Below, piece by piece: positions 35,740-46,291 of a DNA stretch of 64,000 bases (within the stretch, counting starts at the first letter, position 1; every line of letters starts with the position of its first letter). The translations under genes and the position numbers were made by a program. The notes under the pieces were generated by a model that did no database searches, was not told where the DNA came from, and worked only from the letters and a program-made list of their open reading frames with translations. The DNA lies in NCBI GenBank assembly GCA_964023275.1, contig OZ029914.1, positions 32,247,351 to 32,311,350 of the forward strand, given 5' to 3'. The stretch comes from Norana najaformis. Its lineage: Eukaryota > Annelida > Clitellata > Crassiclitellata > Hormogastridae.

Positions 35740-36684
35740 CTTTTCTGGGCAGTGGGCTCCCGGTCCGGGTTTCTTTGTCGTATCTCCTGGCATCTGATGT
35801 CTTCCGGTGATGCTGTAACTCGGCGATTTCTTCAGGATCGAATCTGTGGGCGCCGGTCCGTAGGCCCCCGGTCCAGGCGTCTGCAATCACGCATGTAGGC
35901 CACTTACATTTCGTTCAGATATAATAGGGGCCTATAGATAGCTTACATTCCTAAGTGCTTTCCATAACATACATGCATACATACATACATACATACATGC
36001 ACACATACATACATCCATACATACATCCATACATACATACATGCATACTTACTTACATAGGCCTATATGATTCTCCAGGAACCACTATTACTTTGACTAT
36101 CCCCCAAAACATGAAGTCATGCAGGGGTCCATTTCTGATCGCACCTTTGCCCTGTCTTCGTTGAAGCAGCCGAGTGCACTCCTTGATCGGATGGTGTATC
36201 CAGGCGACTGTCTCTTGGTTGAGCGAACCGTTCGACCTATCATTGGGTCTGGAGAATATGTATTTGGCCCTGCGGTCAAAAACACAGTCCAGTAATACAT
36301 AATCTGCTTGATTGTCTTTTACATTGTATAGGCCTAATGACGCTTTAGAAATAATCATAGTAGGAAATATGAGAGCCAGTTGGAGAGAAATCTAAGCAGA
36401 TGAAGCAGACAAGAAGAGCTTAAGCTAGCCACAAGAGGCAGCCATGAATATGAGGTGCTAGCGACTCCAGTTTTTTAAGCCTCAGCATATGAGAGCCGGT
36501 GGCCAGTCCTTTCCCTCGCTTCCTCATCTTCCCACCGACAGCGTATGATCAGTGTACTCATTTTGTAGCTGAATTTGCTATTTAGGTCTAAAATAGAAAA
36601 TGTCGTAAGAAATATTAACATCAAAAAGAACCGAATTGGTGGGAGAAGAGCAAAAGGTTCAAGAGGAGCTTAGTTATTTCGTCG

Positions 36685-36751
<67 letters not shown>

Positions 36752-36920
36752 TATTATTAAAAGAAGAAGATTTATAAAGCGCAAGTTATTATAACCAAAT
36801 ACATCCCAAATGCGTTAGAATATAAGCTTATTACCGTTCCATTTTCCTGAACAATTTTCTATATTATAGACACCACCCAAATAAATCACCTTCAGGCTAT
36901 CCAGAATGCCCCTGCCCGTG

Positions 36921-37019
<99 letters not shown>

Positions 37020-37590
37020 GCCATTGGATCTTGACCTGGAACCGATTCTGACTCTATCTACCTATCGATTTAGTTTTGACTAAGCGCTTGGGAAATAAGC
37101 TGGTTGCCGCGATGTAGCTTTCACTGGGCGATGTAGAAATCTCGAGATTACGATTACCTGGAGTGACATCTTTCGGCGTTTGTGAGGCTGATTTAGCCCT
37201 GGGGATGGTGTACGCCGGCGGTCTACTGTAGTTGCTGATAAGGTCGCAATGGACAGCAGAGTAGGCCGCAGGTCCAGGGCCGATGGCCCGAGTCTGCTCT
37301 GGCTTCCGGTTGATGATACGACAGTGAGGTGTGACCTCTCGCCCATTGCGGTAGACTTTCGGCTGGGGCATGTAGCACGGCCCAGGGCCACATACCTCGT
37401 CGCTGCTGTGTACTGGTCTACCCATAATGTGGTAGGCTGGGGCCTTGGCGTAGGAGCTGCGTGGGTCGTGGCCCGACTGGCCCAGCAGCCCCGGGAGGCC
37501 GTAGCATGGTCCAGGTCCGGTATAGGAAGCAGCCACCGGAAGACGGGGTACAGTGCAATTGAAGACCATCTTGATCAGAGCCTCATCCAT
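35740..37590 (-). CDS. ODF3/CIMAP1-like ciliary or sperm-tail protein
   Basis: Outer dense fibre 3 family (ciliary microtubule-associated) proteins are built from STPGR repeats and sit on axonemes or sperm tails. Minus-strand exons: 37590-37158 (ATG 37590; 144 codons plus one base), 36269-36145 and 35880-35740. Phases match (1, then 0). Six proline-glycine repeats are visible: YTGPGPCY, CGPGPCY, AIGPGPAAY, VTPGPNTY, KTPGPGAY and KPGPGAH. The middle exon aligns with ODF3 (GPNTYS, then SPGYTIRSRSALGCF) and the last with its MPGDTTKKPGPGAH block followed by PEK. At PEK there is a possible donor (GTAGAC, 35739); if it is unused, translation runs about 17 codons through a Pro run to a TAG near 35683. 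The typical final FGIRHSEY-like exon was not found, so the C-terminus is uncertain. Confidence 0.85.
35968..36056. repeat. (CATA)n microsatellite, imperfect
   Basis: ACATACAT-type array with CATGCA and CATCCA interruptions, in the second ODF3 intron. Confidence 0.85.
36683..36751. repeat. (TCA)n microsatellite
   Basis: About 22 near-perfect TCA units in ODF3 intron 1, followed by ATTATT. Confidence 0.9.
36860..37157 (+). mobile_element. LINE-B 3' end with (CCTG)n inside ODF3 intron 1
   Basis: Plus-strand remnant within the ODF3-like gene. It begins with a reverse-transcriptase-like HLQAIQNAPAR stretch, then a (CCTG)n array, then the 3' UTR shared by other copies in the window (GGATCTTGACCTGGAACC ... 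GATTACGATTAC). Its terminal GATTAC, read on the minus strand, is GTAATC, exactly the 5' splice site of ODF3 exon 1. Confidence 0.75.
36921..37018. repeat. (CCTG)n microsatellite, about 24 units
   Basis: Nearly perfect tetranucleotide array. Another LINE-B copy (61235-61260) carries CTGCCTGCCTGACTC just before the same downstream sequence, so this array probably grew from a two-unit seed in the element. Confidence 0.9.
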
Positions 37591-38600
37591 CGGGGAATCA
37601 TCTCTCCTTCTTTAGTCGATCGCAACTTAATTCTTCAGCGAATCTTTATATCTGGGTTATCAGGGCCTGTTTCGGTTGATTGTTCGTTCATTGATCCGTG
37701 GATAAGTCATGGACACTACCTTCAGTTTTAAGGACCATTCGAGTCTTAGCCTATCCGTCGCAGAATCAATGCATGAACGAAGGCAAAGATAAAGGTAACG
37801 ATAACAACACACTTGATTACTCGGCTTGCTTACACGTTGATTTGATTCTAGCGCCGATGTCGTTGGCTGCTTTTCTATATGCCTACCATGTCATTCGTCT
37901 GAGGCACAAACATGTAGGCTTACGAACATCGTATTTAATCCAAGTAGGCCCTACAGGACGTCTTTTTCTTACCTCGGGGGAAGACCCAAGATGACATGGA
38001 TAAACAACATCAAGTCGTGGGCTGAATTATCGTTCGACCAGTTACTACAAGAGACGAGGGACAGAAGCATGTGGCACAAAATTGTCCGTGGTGCAGCCAA
38101 TCCTCGGCTTGAGAACAGTTGCAGACAAGATAAGACCTTGTGCTGTTACTTACGTATAAGAAAGTCATTCTTTGGTTATTTCTTCGTTTCATCCGTCTAA
38201 ACTGCCTCTCTATCATCCACTGCCTCTTATGAATTATCCATTATTCCGTGTACAGTCGATCGACCTGTTTGGCTCAGTGTCTTTCTCGTCTGCTGCTGGT
38301 GCTGGTGCTGGTGCTGCTGCAGGTGTTACACTGTGCCAGCAACGCCTCTCGCTTTCACCATAGACACGCTCGTATGTCTGTCCGTCCGTCCATCCGTCCG
38401 TCCATCTGCCTGTTTGTCTGTATGTATGTGTCTGTCTGTCTGTCTGTCTGTCTGTAAGCAACAGAGGGAATGTGATATCCTTTTATGAATTTTTAAATAG
38501 TTGCATGCTTGGTTTGTTACTATAGCAACGCACAAAGCATACACAGATTCAGGTGTAGCCTACGACATTGCGCGCGTTATACAGTAAGTGCTTTAGTATA

Positions 38601-38631
<31 letters not shown>

Positions 38632-41428
38632 ATTAGGGGTTGGCCTAGAGGCCTTTTTAAAACAGCTCATGTCTGATCTGCAGAGACATTGCTTTAGAGA
38701 GTGACGGCGTCAATCGTTTCCCAATATTAGGGGACACGTCGTCCTCTCCTTTTCATCTTTCTTGATTACTACTACATGTATTACTGAACTTTAACCTCTG
38801 GGCTCCATGCACAGCCCAAAGAGAACGGCTACAGTTGCAACTGCAACAATTTGCCAGTGACAAATTGTGAATCGAATGTATAAGCCCTTGTGAAAGTAAT
38901 GGCTCTAGTGTATGAAAACGAAAAACTATTGAGGGGACATAATTGTAAATTTTGAGGGAGCATGTCCGTTAGTCCCCCACTTATCGGCGGCCTTACTGCA
39001 GCAAGATTAGCTGCAAGCCATTTGGCTTGTGATGTTCGTGAATCTAGCCTATATATTCATGCACATACACATACATATGAATATAAACACAGTCCTACAT
39101 ATGAGTATAGTTACACGTTTAAGTATACATATATATTCGTGTGTGGGGGCCCGTATAAATTCCGTTCGGTGGTTTAATTAACGGCATATCGGCAATGTGC
39201 CAAATGAGGACTCGAGCGCGAACGACAGCCATGGCACACATATGGAGGCACACGTGGGGAGCCTTAGTTCTGATCCTCACGCATGGTGATTGACATTAAT
39301 TAGTAATGAGTTTTATGACCTAGAATTAAGTTCCATCGTACTCGATATATAGCCTAACTATGCCTGCCTATAAAGGCCTATGTGGTGGGTCTAGTGAGGA
39401 TAAGAGACGACTGCCCTTAGCCAGTGTCTTAACTGAGATATCTAGGCCTATTTAAAAAAGCAGGATTAGTGGCTATACCTAAATATATAGGCAGACTTAC
39501 ATCAGAATTGTCGAGATGCTCTGGTAATTTCCACATTTAAAGCCCGCTTAGTTTTAATTTTGGGCTCATAGCTTGTTAGGCCTAAATCAGGCCTGCTGGA
39601 TTTAATTTTTTTTAAAATTTAACTTAAGCAATCGTAATCGTAATCCCAAGATTTCTACAGCGCCCAACGAAAGCAGCGCCGCGGGGACCAGCTTATTCAC
39701 AGGCGCTCAGTCAAAACAAAATCGATAGGCAAACGGGTTCAGTTCCGGGTCAAGATCCAAGAGTCAGGCACAGAGAGACAGTCATATTCAAGATGCTTCT
39801 CAGATGTGACTGCCTGCCTCATATCTAAGAAATTGTTTTGTTTTTATCGACATCTTTCTATCTGCAAAAGATGCGTCTTGGAGATCAGTCTGTCCACTAA
39901 GTCGAATCAAATCCGCAAGACCTGAATGGTTTGATCGGTTTCAAGGCCAGGTTAAACCTAGAAATGTCGGGCGTAAGAACCGGTGAGAAATTTATAAAGC
40001 AGGTAGGCCTAATTATACCGTGGTTCTAGTGAGGAAAAGTTAAAGGGACTAAAAACTTAAAGTTATATAATATACAGATAACTTTTCGATTAAACAGACG
40101 CGTATCTATTGGAGAGAACAAGCTAAACACCATTTTCAGATGGAAGCCCATGACTGACTGAATCGCTCCTAAATCCGCCAGCTAATAATTAGGCTTGCGT
40201 AGGATACATACGCACAGCTTGTATGCTATATCAAATATGCAAGTCACTCATCTGATAAGAACGTGTTTAATACGAGTATTACTATTAGCTTATTCATGTA
40301 TTACACTGTAAAATGGCTTTCTAATATTACACGAGCACGCACATACTGCTCTGCGTTCTTTAGTTACATCGGAGATCAAGTCGGGTTCAGATGAAGTTTT
40401 GAAATGCGACCAGAATGAAGTAGTGCTTCATGCTTAATAAATGAACTAATTTTTCTTCTGATGTTCAATTATTTGAAATATTAAAATGAAGCTGCAAAGT
40501 GAGGTTTGATACCTACCTAAATGTGGCGTTTATTGATGCATTTGTTTACTGGTTATTAAAAAGGATGTGGTTCTGTAGTTCAGAAATATGTAACCTCGTG
40601 GTAATTAGTCAAACCCCGAAAGCGTTTTGAGCGTCAAAAGTAAAGTAACGTTCCTAAAACTTGTTAAAACTAATTTATGAGTGCTTTAGGGACGAATATA
40701 CTTATGCGTTTACGAGAGCGTAAGTGTGTGCATTGTCTATCAGTCAGTTGCTTTGGATGTCTAACTTTTTCCAGTCTGTAGGGTTATTTGTATAGTAAGA
40801 TCTGCATCTTTTACGTGCGTTCAGCTATGTTTACTTTGCGTAATGACGTTGGAATAGCTGCATACCTGCGTGTTGCACCTTACCTATAGGAGAGATCGAA
40901 ATGGAAAACGGAAAGATTTGAAACCGAAGAGAATATTGCACTCGGCAATATTCTTGTAAGAATTATTTATGGTAGCGAATAACTGAGTTAAGTATTTTCA
41001 GTCTGAGACGAACTGCCGTTGAATGGCAGCTTGCAGGCAACCCATCACAGGAGACCAAATTTTTTCAAGAACCATTTTTACAACTTTTTCACAACTTTCA
41101 TGCATTTAACTTCAAATGCAGTTAACTTTAAACAGTACTGTGAGTAATCAGACATACATACTTGAGCTTTAAAAGCATGTCAGTAAACTCCAGTGGTTAT
41201 CAGTTCCTTGTGGACTCCCTGTGGAAGAACTGTTCCTGTCCCAGAATTTCTAAATATGCCAGTAGTGGCTTCTTCCTTGCTCTAGCATTTCTTTAATTTT
41301 TATGGCAAAATGTTTAGCTGGTTTCTTGGTTTGTAGGTTTTATGTATGCAAAGATGCTGACAGCTGGCTTGCTTGGTTTGAGCAAATAAGAACTGTGCCA
41401 GCAAAGTGGAACATTTGAAGTTCTCACT
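37591..41428. other. Divergent intergenic region
   Basis: Lies between the starts of the ODF3-like gene (-) and the tetraspanin (+), and should hold both promoters. It contains a (GTCT)n run at 38380-38456, an (AAAT)n run at 38600-38632 and an inverted LINE-B tail at 39630-39780. A 9-bp stem (GAATATTGC/GCAATATTC) occurs at about 40931-40956. No further exon is recognised. Confidence 0.4.
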
Positions 41429-44400
41429 ATGACACGGTGCTTTCGCCCCTGTCAGCGTTTGTTCTGGATCAAATATTTTTTATTTGTTGTCAACTTTTTG
41501 GTTTGGGTAAGCCATCGTATATGATATGTAATTATTTGCCAAGAATTTTCTTTTAGCTCATAAAACTGCAAATGTGACTACATTTTGTTAGGTGAGGGCT
41601 TGAGATAATGATAATGATTATAACAACAAGAATAATAACAAGATTACTAACAATAACAGTAACAATAACAACAAGAGATTAATGAGCAAGATGTCAGTAA
41701 ATGAGGAGCTTATATTGCAATAAGGATAATGATAATTATAGTAATAACTGGAGATTAATGTGCCAGATGTCAAATTGAATTAGAGGCATGGAAAGATCTT
41801 ACTCTACCAGTATTGTTCTTATATTACCAGCTCATAATGGTCATATGTCAATATGAAAAGCAGGTAAAGTATGGTAAGGTAACTTCTTATTTTACCCATG
41901 CCTCTGTCAACAGTGTTGCTCAGAGGTGTGGTTGTGGTGCTGACGAACCTTCTGGCTGAAGCACAGTCATGAGAACAATACTCTGACTGGAACACATGAG
42001 ATGTAGACTCTGGCTCATGAAAATAAGATGGTAGGATTTCAATTAAATTTGCTTCTTAGTCTACTTCCACTGGACTCGTGAAATGAATTTACACCACAGA
42101 CTTGATCATTGTAACACGCTTCAGTATAACCCAAAATCTAACATGACAGCCAAGTACATGGATCCATCCCAAATTTAGATTAGTTATAGAAAATAAACTT
42201 GTTGTAACATGATCTCTTTATAAGGCAGTTCTTGATATGGCTCCAAATGATAGCACTCTAACAAGTTTCGAGTGCATTGTTTCGTAGATGTGTTGCTGAT
42301 ACATGTATAATGGTCTTAATTGTTATTCGGTGGTTGATGATTGTTTAGGTTTTTGGTCTTTTGGCTTTGGCTGTGGGTCTTTGGGCCAATTTTGACAACA
42401 AAGTTCCTACTGTCCTTCTTGATCGTCTTCCAATCGTTCCAGCAGTTTTACTTGTTGTAGTCGGTGTCATCAGTTTCTGTGTTGGACTCTTTGGTTGGCT
42501 GGGAGCATTGCGTGAAAATACGTGCCTCATCAGAACAGTAAGAATTTGAGTGCCTCATCCCTCAGTGAATGACTTACAGTTTATGAGCTGTTGACTCTCT
42601 GTCACTCTGTGACCTCATTTTTCATGGACCTATTTACATATGCCTCATCATAACAGTAAGAACTCTGAGTGCCTCGTGGTTGTACATCCCCAAATAACCT
42701 ACATTTTTATACATTTGTTGACCTCATTTTTCATGCATCTATTTACCTTTAGGTCTGTCAATGGGCATGAGCACCCATGAATTCAATACCCAGCTGCTTA
42801 CAGAAATTACTTTTAAGTGTGATGAGCCAGCAGGCAATAGCCTGGGATACCTGTGCATAGCTATTATCGCCTCTACCCATGCAGCAGCTGGGGCAAACAC
42901 TAGGAATGTTTTACTGTCTGATGTGAATGCTCGCTTGATGGATCTTTTTATTCATTTGTTTACTTATAATGTGCCTTGTATCTGTTATTTTCATAAACTT
43001 ACTGAATCACCAGAGAACTACAGAGAGATCGAAACATGTGGAGAAAGAGACAAAGAAAGCAATGGGAAGCCTTGAGGCACTGCCCCATAGGACAGTATTT
43101 TTAGTGTTTTGATCTTGGTCTTGAAGGCTACTTCCTGGATCTTGCTTGGTCTTGGTCTTTTGCTTTTGGTCTTGCACCTCAAGTTCAGGAAAGTTCAGGG
43201 CATTTTACTGAATTCTTGTTGATCTTGGCACAATGACTGATTTCAGTATAAGCATTTACAGTGTTTCATGGACTGTAATGAACACAGTGATAACAGTGGT
43301 TGCAATATTGATTTGTACAACAAGTTGGTATGTTAACAATATAAGCATAAAAGTAACTGATTCAAGTAACTGAACATAATGATAACAGTCATTATGTGTA
43401 TGTTAACCATTTAAACATGAAAGTAATTGATTAAAGTAACACTGCATTTTATGAGGGGTGCTTGGCCTTGGACCTTTGGTGCTGAAGCCCTTGGTCTTGG
43501 TCTTGGCAGAAGTGCCTTGGTCTTGGTCTTGAGGATTACTGTTTTGGTCCCTTCCTGCCAAGAGGTGAGACAAGTAAGTCAGGAGAGAGAAAGAGAAGAA
43601 AGAAAATGGGTGAAGTAGGAGAATGGTTCTGATTTCCTTGCCTTTGTTTGGCATAAGCTGTGATTACTTTTTCAGTTCTGCATTTTGTCTTCTGTCCTGT
43701 TTGTGGGTGAAGTTGTATCGGGGATTCTTATGTTCCTCCTCATGGATCAGATCAAAGTTTCGATCACATCTTACCTGATTGCGGCAATCGTCACCTACCA
43801 GGATGATGAACTTGTCCAGGAATTTCTTGACTATGTGCAGCAGAAGGTATCAACAGATCTTTCTTGATGTCTGGCCTTCCTTCCTAACTGCCTTCCTATT
43901 TGCCTGCCTTTCTGCCTGCCTGCCAACATTCCTGCCTTTCTTCTTGCCTGCCTGTCATCCTCCTTGCCCATGTATATCTACTTGTTTCTCTGCCTCTGTC
44001 TTTTCTTTCTCTGCCTTTGTTCTCCGCCAGTGCTGGAGCAGGATTGGGAGAGAACCATTATTATGAGATACACATCTCTATTTCAGTTGGAGTGTTGTGG
44101 TGGGACTGGTTACCACGACTGGGAGAAGAACATTGTCTTCAGTTGTTCTTCTTCTTCGTCGCTCTTGCGCTGTAGCGTTCCGCTGTCCTGCTGTACTCAG
44201 CCGACCGGCATCCACTGCGGACTCCAGGCACGCCTCAACCAGGTTGGTTCATAAGTTCTCTTTTCTTCTCCATTATGATCATAAGAACAGTGTTATAAAA
44301 ATTTCCTTCCTGTGGACATCACAAACTTACTTTCTCTCCCTCAGTTTAAAACCAAATTAAGACTTTTTCTAATTTTCTGAGAATTTTCTGTGATTTGCAG

Positions 44401-46291
44401 CTTTTCAGTAGTTCTGCATTGTCAATTACAGACCTTGTTTCTTAGACCACTTATAAATTCATTTGTCATTTGTTAATTTATGTATAGAAATAGGGTGCTT
44501 TGCAGGACATGTGGTAACTTTTGAGCTTTCCCTTTGACACTTGTCATATGATCTTTGTGGGTTAGTGGACATTCATTTTGATTGGAGATCAGTGAAGTTT
44601 GTATTGAGTTCAGTTTAGAATATTCAGATGTAAAGGAACCGAAAAGTTCCAGTGGGAAATTAGGCACTTTAGGCAAAATTCAACTTTCAGGTTGCATGAT
44701 AGGACATTTGAACATCACTGAAACATTAAATTGTGTGGACGTGTGAAGACTTCAAACGAACTTTAAACTATTTGTTGAGATCTAAGTTTCTACAACCAGA
44801 GCAATACTGATCATAATGCAATAAGAAACTTCTGTTGTATTTTAGAATAATACTAACTAATTATAACTAATAACATCTAATAACTTCTGTCTAATTCATT
44901 TTTGTTGGTCTGATTTACTGAGGTAGAGTTTAGAGTTACTGTAGACTTTTTGATGGTATTTTTCCAGTGTTATACTTTGAGGACAGTTTCTAACTAAGTT
45001 GTTCGAATGATATTCTTATTTCTTATCTGTGAAGGGAGCCTTCACTGGGGGCGTCATTCATACGAGTGGTTGCACAGACCTTATCCTGCAAACCTTCAAA
45101 GGCCGTCTCTTCCACATCAGCATCCTTGCCTTTGCTGTTGGTGTGTTTGAGGCAAGTTTCACGCACGGCTGAACACTTAACATGGAAAGGATTGATAGAT
45201 TGATTGATTGACCAGTCGGTTGATCAGTTGTGTTTCACAGCACGTCAGCACAATGATGGATATTTATAGTGGCATAAGGTCTAGAGAATACAGTTGCACT
45301 TCTGTGATGTATATGCATCTGAATATTTATACAGCATCTTTTAACAACCTCTCCAAGGTGGTGATGTGATCATCAACAATGCTGCTCTTGAGAAGCACAG
45401 ATCTGTTGATTCTGTCTGTTTAATTAGAATCAAACGATCTGTGTCTCTGAGGATGGGGAACAGAGGCGTAGCTCTTCCGGTTGAAATTGAAGGCAGTCCA
45501 AGAACCATAAAACTCGCAGACCACATAGCATGCCATGGAAATGCCAAGTTTGCTCAGTTTTGAACCACAGATGCTGTGGCAGAGAGATGTAACCGTATCT
45601 TTCTGCTTATGAGTCCACTGTTTGATGATGGTGCAATGCAACCTCCAGTCGCCTTGTCCAAATGCTGTTCAAGATTTGGAGAGATGGACAAAATTATGTT
45701 GCACCTTCATTCATCTCTTATTCAATAATGTCTGATGCTTAAAATAACAGTAGTAAGTAAGTAAGTAAGTAAGACATTTGATGGTATGCCATGTGTCTAT
45801 CGGCTGAGCGAGGAATCTTAGCAATACCATTTATATATAGCAGCATATCACAACTGAGGGCAAACGAAATATAGGAGAGTACTGTATATGCACTGGAAGT
45901 TAACAGTTGAATGAGGTACTGAAAGGAGCAATGTCTTGTGCCATGATTCAAAGTGTCAGTTGTTGCTGAAAGGTTCCAAATGGTGTAAGTGTCTGGCTGC
46001 ATTAAGTTTTGTTACATGGAAAAAGATGATTATAGGAAAGCCGATTAAGCCAAGCAGATCATCAAAGCAATTTGTGTTACTGTTGTTTTAGTAGCTAAAT
46101 TTGGATTTTGTCTTACGGCTTTGGCATTTTTTCCACTGTAGGTATTGTGTGTTGTCATGGCGATCATACTGTTGCATGACATTTCATTAGTGCAACACCA
46201 GTCGGTGCAAATGACCTCAGCGACATTGCCAGGACAGGACGCAGGTGCAGCGGAACGCATCCACTTCTTTCCAAGCGTCACTGGACTCTGA
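41429..46291 (+). CDS. TspanC8-type tetraspanin
   Basis: Four-pass membrane protein of 286 residues in six exons, all phase 0: 41429-41506, 42349-42537, 43676-43846, 44087-44242, 45035-45151 and 46142-46291 (TGA 46289). TM1 spans exons 1-2 (IKYFLFVVNFLVW|VFGLLALAVGLW). TM2 is PAVLLVVVGVISFCVGLFGWL, TM3 begins FCILSSVLFVGEVVSG and TM4 crosses exons 5-6 (ISILAFAVGVFE|VLCVVMAIILL). The large loop has CCG (LECCGGTGYHDW) and eight cysteines in total (CC, FSC, LRC, SCC, IHC, SGC). That is the TspanC8 pattern (TSPAN5/14/15/17/33), whose members escort ADAM10 to the surface and tune Notch-type shedding. ECCGG-x-x-Y-x-DW is closest to TSPAN33/15. Exon 5 ends GAG|GCAAGT, a GC-AG intron. The start ATG opens a short cytoplasmic MTRCFRPCQR. 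Confidence 0.92.
43085..43555. repeat. CTTGGT-rich repeat clusters
   Basis: Two clusters (about 43085-43190 and 43455-43555) of imperfect CTTGGTCTTGGTCTTG in the tetraspanin intron, separated by ordinary sequence. Confidence 0.7.

Noticed and set aside
36053-36358. 101-codon minus ORF over ODF3 exon 2
   Set aside because: A different frame (exon 36269-36145) matches ODF3 (GPNTYS, SPGYTI) and fits splice phases; this ORF is its shadow.
36815-37024. Gln/Ala/Gly/Arg repeat ORF on minus
   Set aside because: Translation of the (CCTG)n microsatellite.
37249-37731. 160-codon + ORF opposite the ODF3-like gene
   Set aside because: Antisense shadow of exon 1, which has clear STPGR repeats on minus.
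43779-44360. Several Cys/Leu/Ser-rich + ORFs in the tetraspanin region
   Set aside because: Only the frame joined at 43846 and 44087 carries the tetraspanin loop; the others are shadows or intron.
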